Part shown: positions 13,401-26,064 of the stretch, piece after piece
Layout of the letters: each line of letters starts with the position of its first letter
Position numbering within the stretch: the stretch's first letter is position 1
Assembly (NCBI GenBank): GCA_963965975.1
Contig: OZ014414.1
Span: 2,393,501-2,457,500, forward strand
Origin: Xestospongia bergquistia
Lineage: Eukaryota > Porifera > Demospongiae > Haplosclerida > Petrosiidae
Length of the DNA: 64,000 bases
Reading direction: 5' to 3'
Notes under the pieces: model-generated
What the model saw: only the letters and a program-made list of their open reading frames with translations
What the model was told of the DNA's origin: nothing
Database searches by the model: none
Translations under genes and position numbers: made by a program

Positions 13401-13908
13401 TTCAATACATTTTATGACTACCAAATACCAATTGATGAGTCATTCCATAAGGATATATTGGATAGTAGCAACTCTTCCTGACTGCTAAATTATACCAGTC
13501 CTTACAACTACCATCTGTAGTAACTGGTCAGGCTAATCAATAATAAGCAAACCATTTATTATTACATTGATAGATATTATTGCACTATCTACTACACTAA
13601 ATTACATGTAGTTGTACATACATGCTACATCCACTCTATAGCACCTGGCCATGTGGCCACTTTACTCGGATTACTGTTATAGCATCTGTTAATGACTAAA
13701 GATATTTGTGTGATCATTAATTTACTAATTAACTTCCTCACATGTGTAGTAAATTAGCTCATTCCATAGTAAGAGTAATCAAAGCACTTCCTTTTTATGT
13801 GTGTACAGTAACACATCAGTATTAACACACACTAGTGTATATAGTACTATCTTAGACAATATATAGTGTATTTTTAAGTATAACACATTTTAGGAAACTC
13901 AGGGTTTA
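13401..13908. other. Intergenic / promoter side of the intact fibrinogen-like gene
   Basis: No coding sequence. AT-rich, with TATA-like runs about 50 bases before the start codon at 13909. No specific promoter element can be named with confidence. Confidence 0.4.
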
Positions 13909-15096
13909 ATGTTGTTATCAATAATTATGCTGATTTTCTTTCAGTTTCTCTTTTTCATTCTTCTACTAGAGGTGAGTTATGCCTCATCAATTTGTATGGC
14001 TTACTGTAATAGTCTACTAAGTCAACGTCCTCCCTCACTCTATGAACAATACTGTTGTAACACTGACAACAGTGGAAAAACAATCAAGTTAAGTGAAAAT
14101 AACAGGATTAAATTCATATTTTGTCCAAGCAATCTCCCAATATCTTGTAAAAGGTTCGTTACATCTCTAAATAATTGTTCAAAAATCTTTGGAATGAATA
14201 CTTCAGCTGTATCAGGATACTATATTATTGGAGGATCATCTGTTTATTGTGATATAGTGGATTACATTAATGGACTTAATTTCAGTGATTGTTATGAAAT
14301 ATATCAAAATAGAAGTTTTGTTCCATCAGGTTATTACAAAATCCAAGCTCCTAATGGCTCTCTAATATCAGTCTACTGTGATATGGAGGGTAGTAACTGT
14401 GATGGTAAGGGAGGTTGGATGAGAGTGGCTTACCTCAACATGAGTGAACCTAATGCTACCTGTCCTTCTGTTTTCACACAACGACAATATAATAACATTG
14501 ATCATGGTGTGTGTGGTCTTCCTACTGGTAATTCAGGTGCATCTATTCATACTTTCTTCTCTAGTCAAGGAATCCATTACAATAAGGTGTGTGGTCAAGT
14601 AAGAGGGTACCAATATCAATCTCCAGATAGCTTTGGTCATGGCAGCAATAACATTGAGTCCTGTTATGTTGATGGTATTTCTATTACATATGGTAGTAGT
14701 CCACGTAAACATATTTGGACATATGCAGGTGGTTTAACTTCTGATAACGTACCCTATCCAAGCGTTTCTTGTCCATGTAATAGTAATAATACTGAAGCAC
14801 CCTTATATAAACCAAACTTTGTTGGAGATGACTATTACTGTGAATCCGCCATTCCTCCTTATGTAAGTGGAAGTAAATATAGATGGCAACCTGTTTTATA
14901 CATCAATGATACATTGTGGGATGGACAACAATGTGATGGAAATGAAGGACCATGTTGTACTAACTCTAAAATGCCATGGTTTATAAAGACTCTTAATGAG
15001 AATACCAATGAAAATATCGAATTAAGGATATGTAGGAATCAAGGTTATCCTGATGAAGATACTCCCTTGGATATTATTGAGCTTTACATTCGATAA
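13909..15096 (+). CDS. Secreted fibrinogen-like (FReD-type start) protein, intact and intronless
   Basis: 395 residues in a single exon. A hydrophobic signal peptide covers about residues 1-25 (ends near SYASS). A Cys-rich N-terminal region (CCN, FCPS, SCK) follows to about residue 110. From about residue 140 comes a segment resembling the start of a fibrinogen C-terminal domain (GYYKI, NGS, VYCDMEG), then GGWMRVAYLNMSEP, GISITYGSSPRKHIWTY (~270), CPCN, FVGDDYYCES (~304), LWDGQQCDG (~340), and a terminal DIIELYIR. Many N-x-S/T sites and paired cysteines fit an extracellular, disulfide-bonded glycoprotein. As I recall the family, this combination recurs in cnidarian and sponge proteins of unknown ligand, so a lectin-like or adhesion role is inference. 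AATAAA near 15294 could be the poly(A) signal. It is the only unbroken member of a six-copy array. Confidence 0.82.
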   Translation: MLLSIIMLIFFQFLFFILLLEVSYASSICMAYCNSLLSQRPPSLYEQYCCNTDNSGKTIKLSENNRIKFIFCPSNLPISCKRFVTSLNNCSKIFGMNTSAVSGYYIIGGSSVYCDIVDYINGLNFSDCYEIYQNRSFVPSGYYKIQAPNGSLISVYCDMEGSNCDGKGGWMRVAYLNMSEPNATCPSVFTQRQYNNIDHGVCGLPTGNSGASIHTFFSSQGIHYNKVCGQVRGYQYQSPDSFGHGSNNIESCYVDGISITYGSSPRKHIWTYAGGLTSDNVPYPSVSCPCNSNNTEAPLYKPNFVGDDYYCESAIPPYVSGSKYRWQPVLYINDTLWDGQQCDGNEGPCCTNSKMPWFIKTLNENTNENIELRICRNQGYPDEDTPLDIIELYIR

Positions 15097-15569
15097 TTTC
15101 TTCGTGGTTACAAACGTGTACACATACATGTATACACTTGGTACTTGCATAGACATCATTTGTTGTGTTTAATATATAATCAGTGATTTTATAAATTTGA
15201 TACCTTCTACCCTTTTTATGTATAATGTATATTTTACTAAAAACTTAAGATTTAGCCATTGCTGTTACATTTTTAAAATCCCACGTTTATGTTTAATAAA
15301 CTTTTTCAAATTCTACAAAAAAATTCCAATATAACCAATAGGTGTGGTCTCCTATACTAGTGAGTTAATACATTCCATGTTTTGAATTGTGCATGCTTTT
15401 CTTCCTGATAGTGTTTGAAATAGGTGGTCTTGACATCTACTGATATTGTCTGTGTATTACTATAAATGTTTGCAAAGACAAAGGTTAATACAAATCTTAT
15501 AATAATGCTCACATTTTCATTCTCTATTTATTTTATGGGTTTGCTGAAATAATTACAATAGCAATTTAA
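15097..15569. other. 3' flank of the fibrinogen-like gene
   Basis: Contains a likely poly(A) signal (AATAAA near 15294). Nothing else recognised. Confidence 0.4.
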
Positions 15570-15876
15570 TTCAGATAATACTATAGCACCTGTATATAAA
15601 CCATACGTTATTGGAGATGACTATTTCTGTGAATCAACCATTCCTCCTTATGTAAGTGGGAATACACATAGATGGTAACCTGTTTTATACCTGTTTTATA
15701 CATCAATGAGGATGGACAACAATGTGATGGAAATGAAGGACCATATTGTGCTAATACTAAGATGCCATGCTTTATAAAGACTCTTAATGAAGCTACCAAT
15801 GACTATACTGAATTAAAGGTATGTGGTAATAAAGGTTATCCTAATGAAGATACTCCCTTGAATATTATTGAACTTT
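15570..15876 (+). pseudogene. Fibrinogen-like copy, C-terminal third only
   Basis: Aligns closely with codons for APLYKPNFVGDDYYCES through DIIEL of the intact gene. It carries a TGG-to-TAA-type stop at the RWQP site, a duplicated CTGTTTTATAC stretch and loss of the TLW codons before DGQQCDG. It is then interrupted by CATA/TA microsatellite. Confidence 0.8.
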
Positions 15877-15888
15877 CTGGTTTGCTTT

Positions 15889-15945
15889 CTAACATATATA
15901 TATACATACATACATGCATATATTTGTATGTATGAATGCATATAT

Positions 15946-15980
<35 letters not shown>
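15889..15980. repeat. TA/CATA microsatellite
   Basis: A run of ATAC/CATA units passing into a pure (TA)n tract at about 15946-15980, directly after a pseudogene copy. Confidence 0.85.
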
Positions 15981-15984
<4 letters not shown>

Positions 15985-16324
15985 ATAAAAATGCATTTGT
16001 TCACAAAATGTCCTAACAATAGTTGGTTGTTTGCAAAGTGTTATAAACAAACATGTGTAGTTTTACAATGAACTTGTTATATTGTCATAGTTACTAGTAT
16101 GTAATTGATGATTGTCTTGTTGATATCACATGATCAATGCTCAAGGTTGTCATGTCATATATCTTTTAAACTCATTTACACTTATGTCAATGAAATACAA
16201 TTGTTGAAAATAATTTTTGCTGTATTTCTGAAAATCTTTTAAATAAAATTACAACTGTTGTATTGTTTTGTATTTTGTGTCATACAGTAGTATATACCAA
16301 AGGGTCGTGGAAATACACAAAGAT

Positions 16325-16535
16325 GGTGACAAGTCTTATATATCAATGATATAGTATGCATGGGATGGACAACAATGTGTTGGAAATGAAGGACCATGTT
16401 GTGCTAACCCTAAGATGCCATGGTTTATAAAGACTTTTAATAAGAATACTACTGAAGATATTGAACTAAGAATGTGTGCAAATCAAATTTATCCTGATGA
16501 AGATACTTGGATATTATGGAGCTCTACATTAGATA
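16325..16535 (+). pseudogene. Fibrinogen-like copy, C-terminal fragment
   Basis: Encodes the remnant of YINDT..WDGQQC-GNEGPCC through DEDT..LDIIELYI in a frame broken upstream of WDGQQ. Matches the end of the intact paralog. Confidence 0.75.
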
Positions 16536-16769
16536 ATTACTTTTGTGGGTCAAAAGTATACACATTATATACACTTGATACATATATGAACTTTATTTTT
16601 TGTTAATATTATATATCATTTTGGTTTCTGCTATAGTCATAGTATTTCTATTGGTTTAAAGATATATACTAACTTTTAACATTGATTGTTTGTCTAAAAT
16701 ATCTGTTACTTTAATTCTACATTTTATATAAATACAAATCTTCATATACAAAGTAAGATCAAGAAATTG

Positions 16770-17045
16770 CTAAGCACAACTGAGCCTAATAGTACCTGTC
16801 CCCCAGGACTAACAATATAACAATATGATAATATCGGCTATAGTCAATGTGGTCAATCAGTATCATCAGTTGGTAGCCAAACTTTAGTATTCTTTTCTAC
16901 TTATGGACAACAAAGCATGTGGACGAGTAAGAAGATATCAATTGATGTTCAATTGATGTCTTTTTTCCATATAATTTTAATCTAGACATTGATGCTATTT
17001 GTGTAGGTGGAATATCCATTACAAATGATAGTAATTCCTATGTTG
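16770..17045 (+). pseudogene. Fibrinogen-like copy, central fragment
   Basis: Decayed match to the middle of the intact gene: EPN-STCP, QY-N-Y, HTFFS-type FFSTYGQ, then a GGISIT block near 17005-17030. The frame is broken throughout, and the order relative to the previous fragment shows it is a separate copy or a rearranged piece. Confidence 0.65.
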
Positions 17046-17049
17046 ACTT

Positions 17050-17960
17050 TGTTTGAGTTGTTTTTACCATCATCTCCACATTAAATGAATTTTCTGAGCA
17101 ATTTTATATTTATACATTTAGCCAACTAGAAATTGCGCCTACTATGTACTTAAATTTAACGACTTGTGCGTATTTTACTAAGTCACGCTCAGCTGACTCG
17201 TGAAATTAACCAAAAGTTTAGCCTTTAATTAGCGTTTATATTTTTTAAAATTGTAAGTATAGGAAACTAAGATTAGGATTAAGTTGTGTGATAGATAATA
17301 CTAATAACAACATAATCTTGTAACTAACAAAACAACAATACATCTCTACAAATTGATATTATGTCATGATTTATTGACTGTCAGAAATTTAAGGCTTAAG
17401 ATACAAACTCAGCTCAGCAATTATGTGGCCAACTCAGTTTCAATATTTTGCTCATAATTCTTTAATGTAGATTTCTTTAAACTATCTGATTTACTTTCTA
17501 ACAGTGAACAATAGATTGATACCTGCTGTACATATATACACACATACCATCAAAGGTTTCTAGAGTATAATGTCCATATTTGTTAACAGTAGGGACTGAT
17601 TTTTGAGACTTTTAACATTATTTGATAAGAAAATAAGATATCATGATAACAACATTATTAGAACTCACTGATGTCTGCAATGAAGTTCGTTTATTAAAAA
17701 ATATTTTACTTAAAAATTGAGATTTTCTCATTTTATTAAGCCACCATTTTGAGTATGCCTCTCTTACCTGTGTGTTTGTAATAGTATGTGTGACATTTAT
17801 TCTCACTAGTAATGATAATCAGACTTACATGTTTAGAGAGAGGGACATAAAGTATGAAGATAATAATACCTTGACCAGCAATAAAGACTGTCATTATATA
17901 TGCAATAAAGAGTAATTTAAAATTAAAGAAATAAAGTACTAAACTAACCTGCAGCTGCAT
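17050..17960 (-). pseudogene. Relic copy of the adhesion GPCR 3' end and downstream flank
   Basis: Collinear with 20880-21780 (shared CATCTCCACATTAA.. start, GCCAACT.. blocks and the GPCR terminal exon). The coding part (17736-17917) retains the last TM helix (LLFIAYIM-VFIAGQG, ILYVPLSKH) and the same C-terminal end KRGILKMVA. Similarity stops at about 17918, upstream of which the other 7TM exons are absent, so this cannot encode a receptor. Confidence 0.75.
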
Positions 17961-18930
17961 GGCTGTGTGAAAAAAAATCAAAAAACGTTGTAGTTATGCA
18001 GTATTTAACTGACAAATTTTTTTATATCATTGTATAATAATAGACAACTATCATGAACAAAATGTTGAATTGTAAATGAGCATACATCAAAAAAATTGGT
18101 AAAGTTTTTGAATCTATTTTACATGATTGTCAATACTACTATTTCTGAATCCTGACTTACAGCAAATATGTTGCTTTTACTAGCACTTTAAAGCAAACTA
18201 TAATATTACAACATGATCATTACTGACCACATCATGTTAAAGAGATTTATAACCAAAGGAATCATCAACACTTTTATTATTGTTTTTATAACACATGACA
18301 CATGTATATATATATATGTTTGACAACTGCAACAAATAAAAATATTTTTCTTAAAAAGAAATGTATTAAAAGAGTACATGATGTATCCAGCTTATTCAAT
18401 ATGCCTACAACTGACAATAACAGTCATTATATGCAATAGTTGTATAAATATGTAGTTAATGAATTATCTTTTACAAGATTTATCAACAAATATTACTATA
18501 TTATTTCCACTTTAGACTTGAGTTGAATCTTCAATCCTTTTAACAACTGATATGCTGTTGTAGTTTTATCATTATATAGTATTTTGTTGTTGTTCCTATT
18601 AATTAGAGGAAGTAATGAGTGCTACTTTTAGTAAATATTTCTTAAGTGTATTTCCATTTACTTTCTAAGCTACTGTAGCTATGAAATAAGACATTATATA
18701 ATTTTATCTACAAATAGTAAGATATGTTGAGAGCTTTAACATATATTATTTTTTGATGCAAAATATAAATCAATATTTCTAACAGCTTTCACATAATGCT
18801 ATTCATTTGTCACATCTATAATATTTTTTTCCAATTTTTGAGAAGCCCAATAAAACTATATGTCACCTTATAGACTCTAGAAGACAGACTCTTCCTATAC
18901 AAGTAGCTGACTCCAGTGTACATATATAGG
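17961..18930. other. Intergenic, no gene seen
   Basis: AT-rich spacer between the GPCR relic and a LINE fragment, with a short TATA run near 18306. No coding feature recognised. Confidence 0.45.
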
Positions 18931-19540
18931 GTAGTGGTTGATGGAGAGAATTTGAGTGCTCCACAATTGCTCTTCAGAGTACCACAGAGTTCAGTTATTG
19001 TACCTCTCTTGTTTTCAGTCTATATTAATGAAGTGACATTTAAGGCAATCTCTTCTAATGTTTGAAATGTCCTCTCTGCTGATGATCTGCTCCTCTATAT
19101 GATCATCCAGGGTGACGTAGCTGCCATTGAGCAATGGTCTTGTAACAACCGTCTTACCCTCAATCCTAACGAGTATAAATACATGCTAATTTCCAGGAAG
19201 AGACCCCTGACTCCCATCATTGTCAATCTGTTCCTAAATGGTCACCCAGTCAACACATTTAAATATCCGGGAGTTATTATAAGCAGTGACTTGTCGTGGT
19301 CACAACATATTGACACAATATGTGCCAGGGCTCACTAAGGCTTCTTTACAGACAATTCTATCTGAACTGCAACATGGCCACCATGGTGCGGATTTACACA
19401 TACCTAGTACGGCCACACTTAGAATATGCTTCCCCAGTTTGGTTCCCAAATATGGGCAGGGACATTGCCAAGCTGGAAAACAAGCAAATGTTTGGCTTAA
19501 GAATGGCAAGTCGCAACTGGTCTGCAATTTTTTTCCTGTA
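18931..19540 (+). mobile_element. LINE-type (non-LTR) reverse transcriptase fragment
   Basis: Reading through one TGA gives RVPQSSVIVPLLFSVYINE (the GVPQGSVLGPLLF block), SADDLLLY (the F/YADD active-site block, first residue changed) and WSCNNRLTLNPNE. After a frameshift near 19336 it continues as LLYRQFY, LVRPHLEYASPVW and LRMASRNW, the typical post-RT thumb of jockey/CR1-like elements. Truncated at both ends, no endonuclease or 3' tail. Confidence 0.88.
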
Positions 19541-19689
19541 ATATCAACTAATTACAGAATCTAGACAGAACCAAGGCTTATGTGAACTAAGTACTTATTA
19601 TCTTGAAATTTTACAAATTTTTGTGGTTACTATAGCAACAGACATCACCATAACATCGTAATTCTAATAAATGCCTAAAAACTTCAGTT

Positions 19690-20680
19690 TTAATGTACAT
19701 ATAAGTATTATTTAATTCTTTCTCTTAATATAAGGATAGACAGGACTATATAAAAACATGATTTCATAGGACATATGTGAGAAAATAATACTAGAGTTAA
19801 GCCAATATATATTGATGCTAATAATATGTTCATGGCTGCCAGAGCAGATGAAAGAAGGCTTTTAGTAGAATACTATATTTCTACATAATATTTAACTTAT
19901 CTTGTATTTAGACATGACATACTTATTTGTTCAGTGATAGAGTCTAAAGATGATATTGCCTCGTAATATATTAGTAAAGGAGAATTCTTTAGTACACCTC
20001 TGGCAATATCTATATAATGTCTCTCTTCACCTATAGTAGCAGGAAATATATATACACATGTGTGTGTGTGTTTGTATCTATGTATGTACATATACACAAT
20101 ATATATTTATGTGCTTAAAGACTCATTCAATGTATAATACATGTATAGTGTTTGGAATATTAAACATATACACTACATTAGATGTATGAGTATGTAACAT
20201 TGTATTTATGGTAATCTTTATAGGCTATCACATCATTACTATAAATATACATTACTATATATTCTTATTGCTAGATGGACAAGAGTATGGCATCATGCTA
20301 TAGCTTATATTAACGCACACAAAATTTAACAGTCCAATATGAAATATTTACATGTATTTGTACATTTCAGATGTAATGGACGTCAAAATCTTAAAAAGTT
20401 AGAGATAATTATTCTGAAGCTGATTTTTATCTACTAATGTTGCATTTTATTATAATTTTAATATTTATTATATCTAAAACGTGTAAGATTGGATGTTTCC
20501 ATTGATTTGGAAAGTCATATATATACATATAACTACATATAGTGAAGTTAGGTATAGTGAATAGATATGTAATAACTTAATATTGGCAAATAGAGTACAA
20601 TAGAATCATTCCTATCATATTCTGTACCTGATAATTCAATCCTCTTATTATATTGATCCTATTAAAGTTCAAATTTAAAT
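19690..20680 (-). pseudogene. Relic of ABCB7 nucleotide-binding-domain exons
   Basis: Collinear with 36260-37260 of the intact transporter, introns included. The piece at about 19920-20035 corresponds to the signature/Walker B exon, with changed residues ([28 protein letters not shown] changed to YEAISS). 20580-20670 matches the end of the preceding exon and then diverges. The mutated Walker B glutamate region and missing flanking exons make it non-functional. Confidence 0.8.
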
Positions 20681-21600
20681 GGAATTGTTACCTCAATTTA
20701 AAAACCAATTCTTTCTTTCATAACTATTAACTTGTTTATTGAGACATTATAGCTGAACAACATTTAATTTTGAATTCTTATAGCACTGTTTGCTTCAAAA
20801 TACTGCAGAACTAATGTAACAAAAAGTTATGTCTTTAATATTGTGATTACTATGTAAGGATGTCTATACTACCATTGCCATGTTGAGTTGTTTTACAGTC
20901 ATCTCCACATTAAGTGGATTTTCTAAGCAATTTTATATTTATATATTACATACTTTAGCCAACTGGAAATTTCGTCTACTGTATAACTAAATTTAATGAC
21001 TTGTGCAAATTTTACTGAGTCATACTCATTAATTTCAAATCATGAAGTTAATCAAAAGTTTAGCGTGTACATTTTTCAGCGATTATATTCATTAAAATTG
21101 TATAATATAGGCAACTAAAAATAGGATTAAATTATCTGATAAATAATAATAGTAAAACATAGACAGATAATTAACAAAACCATAATACATCACCACATAT
21201 TGATATTATAAATATTATGAATATTGATTGTTAGAAATTTTAAAATTAAGGTTCAATCTCAGCTTCTTCATTGGAATGTGATAATTACATGACCAGCCCA
21301 GTCTCGTTACTTTTTTTAACATTCTTTAATGTAGATTTCTTCAAAGTATCTGATGTACTTTCTAACACTGAGCAATTGGTTAATGCCTTCTGTACAGATA
21401 TACATACATACCATCATATGTTCCTAAAGTATGTTGTCCATATTTATTAACACTGGGAACTGATCTTTCAGACTTTTTAACATTATTCTGTAAGGAAATG
21501 AGATATCTTGATAATGGAATTATTGTAACTCACAGATGTCTGCAATAAAATTTGTTTAGTGAAATATATTTTACTCAAAAATAGAGATTTTCTTTTTTTA

Positions 21601-22573
21601 TTATGCCACCATTTTGAGTATGCCTCTCTTACCTGTATGTTTGTAATAGTATGTGTGATATTTATTCTCACTAGTAACGATAATCAGACTTACATGTTTA
21701 GAAAGAGGAACGTAAAGTATAAAGATAATAATACCTTGACCAGCAATAAAGACAGACATTATATATGCAATAAAGAGTAATTTGTCTGAGAAAAAAAGAA
21801 CATTAGCTAGCCATCCAATACCCATCACTATAGTAAGTGATATAGAAGTTTTTATCCACTGTCTGTTGGACAATTGCTTATTTTTATGTCTTTTTGTTAT
21901 CACAATAGCCATGACAAAGAACCCAATATTGACCTGAAAAATAATATTATATTATCAATAACCCATTAATTAATCCATTAAAATTACTATAAGTATTAGG
22001 GCAACAGGTAAAATAAATGACCATATAAATCCAGTCTCGTAATTTAACCAGCATCTACAAAATTATATAGTCACTGAATAATTATAACTGTTATAACTCA
22101 CGCAACCAGTTTTTTATTTTTAGATAACAAGTAGTGGGTGTGGTTATTATCAATACCAACAAGATATCCAATGGGTACTATAATCAACATATATACTCCA
22201 GGAATACCTAATAATTATCATAATAATTAATACATCAATGCATGTAATTAACAGACCATAACTTAGCAATGTAAAAGCTATTATGTAGCGTTTAGGATGT
22301 GTCACAAAGACCCTAACCAAAGCAATGTATAAGACCACACCCTCCATTAACATCCACATAAATGTCACAAGAAACATGTACTGCAGTACTACAGCTATTG
22401 CTGAACATACAAACTAAATCACACACAATGTTTATAACCACATGAGAATCACATGACCACATACCCAATACTTGGTTTGTTCAATACCCACTAGAAACAA
22501 GAGTTGTGCTATTAATAAATTACTACATAACATAACATGAACATAGTTCCTCATATTCCAGAGTGATCTATAA

Positions 22574-22636
<63 letters not shown>

Positions 22637-25510
22637 ATTACTGATATAATATTTTATGTGTATATCAAAATGTCTCTTACCTCATACAAGCATACGTCAA
22701 TATTGTCAGTGACATACATATTACAGATAAAGGTATTAATACAAATTCTATTGTTTTAAGTATCTCATAATTTTTGTCACTGACCTATAAAATGGATAAT
22801 TATATATAGACAGACAGACAGACCAACAGACTAACATACTGGTACTCCTGGACTAAGTAGAATTGCAAAGTGTGTTAGGTGATCACATTGACATGTTACT
22901 GTTGAACCCTCTTGACTAATAAGACCACATCCATCAGTGTTCCACTCACCACTTGGCAATGTTATATTAGATCTAATAGGAGATATGACACACTTAAAAT
23001 ATTAGTGATAGTATTATATACAATTTAAACTTCCAATATACACAAGATAAATTATCAGTATTTGATATCTGAGAACAGAGAGAAAGATAAGGTTGCTATG
23101 ACAACAGTTTAGTTTGTTTTGTTGTACCTGTTGACTGGACAGGTTAAACACAATATTAACAGGTGTAGTCAGATCTGTTATAGAGCAGTCTGTACAATTA
23201 GTAGAGGAGAGAACTGGAGATATAATAGATTGGTTAGGATTATGAGGAGGTAACCATCTTGATAAGTTTTGGTAGTAAAATGAAGCGATTTTAACTGGTA
23301 GATTATCAAATATATCAAAAGGTAATGCAATAGAATTATTATTAACAGATATTGCATTAATTGGACCAGTTATAGTTGTAATCTTTTTAACAATAAATGC
23401 TATATATACAAGAGAGACAAAAAATAAGCAACTTATGGATATATACCTACTAATAGTGTCTCCTATCATTTGTAGTCCAGTAGCGTTAAAGAGATTTAGA
23501 GCAAATATGTCTAATGTTAGGAGGAGTTGACTACCAATAGATCGTCTCGTATCCTGTGATTATTAATGTAATTATCAGTTGTTTAATTGACATAATATTG
23601 TACATACTGCATTAGAAGGAATGGTCTTGCTGGTCAGTATATTATTAATGACATCTTTAAAAAACTTTATAAAAATAATCAGTTATTGCTCTTAAGTATG
23701 TGGCATATATATATACATATATAGAAAGATAGATATACCTTATCAAACACAGGTTCTGGTGCCTGGTTTAACTGATTATTAACAATAGTAGACAATAACA
23801 AAATGGTTTGATCAACTGTTATATCTTCATTGTTCTGACTTAATAATTCCAAAGCTGTTAGAGGAGAAGTACTGATCTGTGTGTTTGTATGTAAGTATGT
23901 GTAAGTAGGTGTGTGTGTGTGGGAGAGAGAGAGAGAAATGATACCACAGATTATATTACTCTTATACTTTTGATAATATAGCATTAAAATGTTCACTAGT
24001 AGAGCAATAAATATTATCATCCCAGTTTCCATCTTGCTTACAAAGCCTGGTACCTGTAGAGAGAATTATTATATAAGGAGAGACAAACTTAATATTTACC
24101 ATTAACTGTTCCTCTGTAACAGTAGAAACCAGTGACATTATGACCTGGTAGTGTCTCTGCCCATATACTATCAGCAGGACAATTTGAGGATGTTGGAAGT
24201 GGTGTGAATATTGCATCAATGGTAGTCAGACTGATGATTCTTGTTTGAGAAGATATTTTACCAATTAGAGAGTTCTTACTAGTACTACTTGCTTGCTTAT
24301 AACTTACATCAGTACTAGGTTGACTGGTTAAACTTGCTTTGGTAGGTGTAACACTGTTATGAAGATTTATGCTAGGACTGCTTGTTTTGGGAGGCATTAT
24401 AACTGTATTGATCAGAGTAGTCATGGATTCAATACTACTCATACCAGTTATACCAGTTTTAGTGGGTGTGATGCTAGCAAGAGCATTCGTACTAAATGCT
24501 ACTGGAGTATTGATCAAAGTAGTCATTACAACCATACTGGTTGAACTAGTCATAGATCGAATATCTCTCAAATTAGTTATACTACTTGTGGTGGGTATAA
24601 TACTACTGGTTACAATGTTCATACTATGACTGGTAGATGTTACTAGTGTACTGATCACAACAGTCATACTTGTTTCAGTGGATTCAATGACAGTGAAACT
24701 GGTCATACTTTCTTCGACGAACGTAACACTTGTCTGAAAATTCATCCAAGGACTGCTTGTTTTATCAGACATTATACCAGTGCTTTTTTCAGTGAATTCA
24801 CTATTAATCAAACCGATTGTACTTGTTTCACTGAATGCAAGTCTTGTCAAACTATTTTCACTTGATTCAACTCTAATGGATGTTGTTACAACTGGTACTT
24901 TTATAGAATTTGTATAAGAGTCTTGAGCATTTGCAGTAGAAGACAATGATGTACATGAATAATAGTTTCCATTAGAGGGTTTGATGGTAAATTCTAAAGA
25001 CTTTAGCGTACATGTATTGTTATTTCCAGAACAGAGTTGGTAGTCTCCATTACATTTTGTGTTGACATCAGTTTTTGGACATCTTATATTGGAGTTTGAC
25101 AGTACTTCTTTCGTTTTTAATGTGATTGTAACATCCCTTACTGACCAGTTACTATTATTTCTTTGTGTGGAGGTTGGGAGAGAATTATTCAAAGCAAACG
25201 ATACATGTGAACCAGTAGTCAGTGAGATACTATGGTATCCACCTAGAATAACATTTAAAAGTTTCTATGTATTATATATATCACATACCATGGAGAGAAG
25301 TCTCATTTGAATAATTAAACAAGTAAAGCTCATTTGATTTTCTAGTACAATTTGCTTGTAGGTCAATTTTCAGTTTTCTAAAAAGAGAGGCAATTATACA
25401 ATAAGTTTATTAACAGTACTAGCAATATCTAGCATGAATTACTTTTCATCATCTCTATATACAGTTGACAGATAAAGAGACAAAACGCAAAGACACACAG
25501 CAGAATTCAT
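21601..25510 (-). CDS. Adhesion-type GPCR with mucin-like stalk, HRM, GAIN/GPS and 7TM
   Basis: Sixteen exons, all phases agree (1001 residues): 25443-25510, 25289-25377, 24100-25242, 23968-24053, 23739-23876, 23608-23664, 23451-23553, 23128-23399, 23022-23068, 22840-22972, 22681-22784, 22465-22567, 22257-22413, 22102-22207, 21988-22054, 21601-21933. Signal peptide (MNSAVCLCVLSLYLS); a small Cys-containing region; a long Ser/Thr-rich stalk in the third exon; a hormone-receptor-motif segment (NCPADSIW..GFYCYRGT then RLCKQDGNWDD, ~415-460); a GAIN-like region; a GPS with CVYW, two further cysteines and cleavage motif HL|T (~699-701); then seven helices with RNYVH, FLVTFMWMLMEGVVLY (TM3), CWLNYETGFIWSF (ECL2) and GIGWLANV. 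Expected to sit in the plasma membrane as a self-cleaved two-part receptor signalling through G proteins; ligand unknown. The stop after KRGILKMVA is also kept in the relic copy. Confidence 0.88.
22575..22633. repeat. (TA)n microsatellite in a GPCR intron
   Basis: An uninterrupted TA run in the intron between the TM1 and TM2 exons, close to the TM2 acceptor. Confidence 0.9.
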
Positions 25511-26064
25511 GACAGTTCACAAAACTATGAGTATGAACAGCAGCTAGCCAATAGACAGGTGTCCACAATTATACTGTGTAGTTTGTACACATGCAACATT
25601 ATATGACTTGGCACAATACCAAATTATCTTAAGGTAGAGCTTATAAGAATGTGCTTATGATGAATGATCTAATATTACTTCAACTCCATTAAATAGTATA
25701 TTTCAAAGTAGTTTCAGCACTGACAACTCAAGACCTTTGAGTTGTAATGATGTCCTTTCATCTACTTTACTACATAAAATCAATAACAAAGTAGCACATA
25801 CCATATCCAGAAAAAGGAATCAAACTTTAAGCTTTTATACACGTGAATACATATATATGTTTGTGTGTGTATATATATATGTGTATGTGTGTGTGTGTGT
25901 ATGTAATAAAATGACTGTAATATAGTTGTTGTCAGATAAGACTATCCTTGCAAATAAATATACTGTATGTAGATCAAAATAATGATAAATGTATAATTAT
26001 ATTGTTTACTGAACAAAATGAAAAGGTAAAAATGTACTGCAACAATAATTTAAGGTGTAATACG

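Noticed and set aside
15813-16071. Open frames over the TA/CATA microsatellite (poly Tyr-Ile)
   Set aside because: Simple-repeat translation; the same is true at 22.4-22.8, 30.9 and 36.9-37.1 kb.
24359-24629. Plus-strand open frames within the GPCR stalk exon
   Set aside because: They are antisense shadows of the low-complexity Ser/Thr-rich coding sequence.
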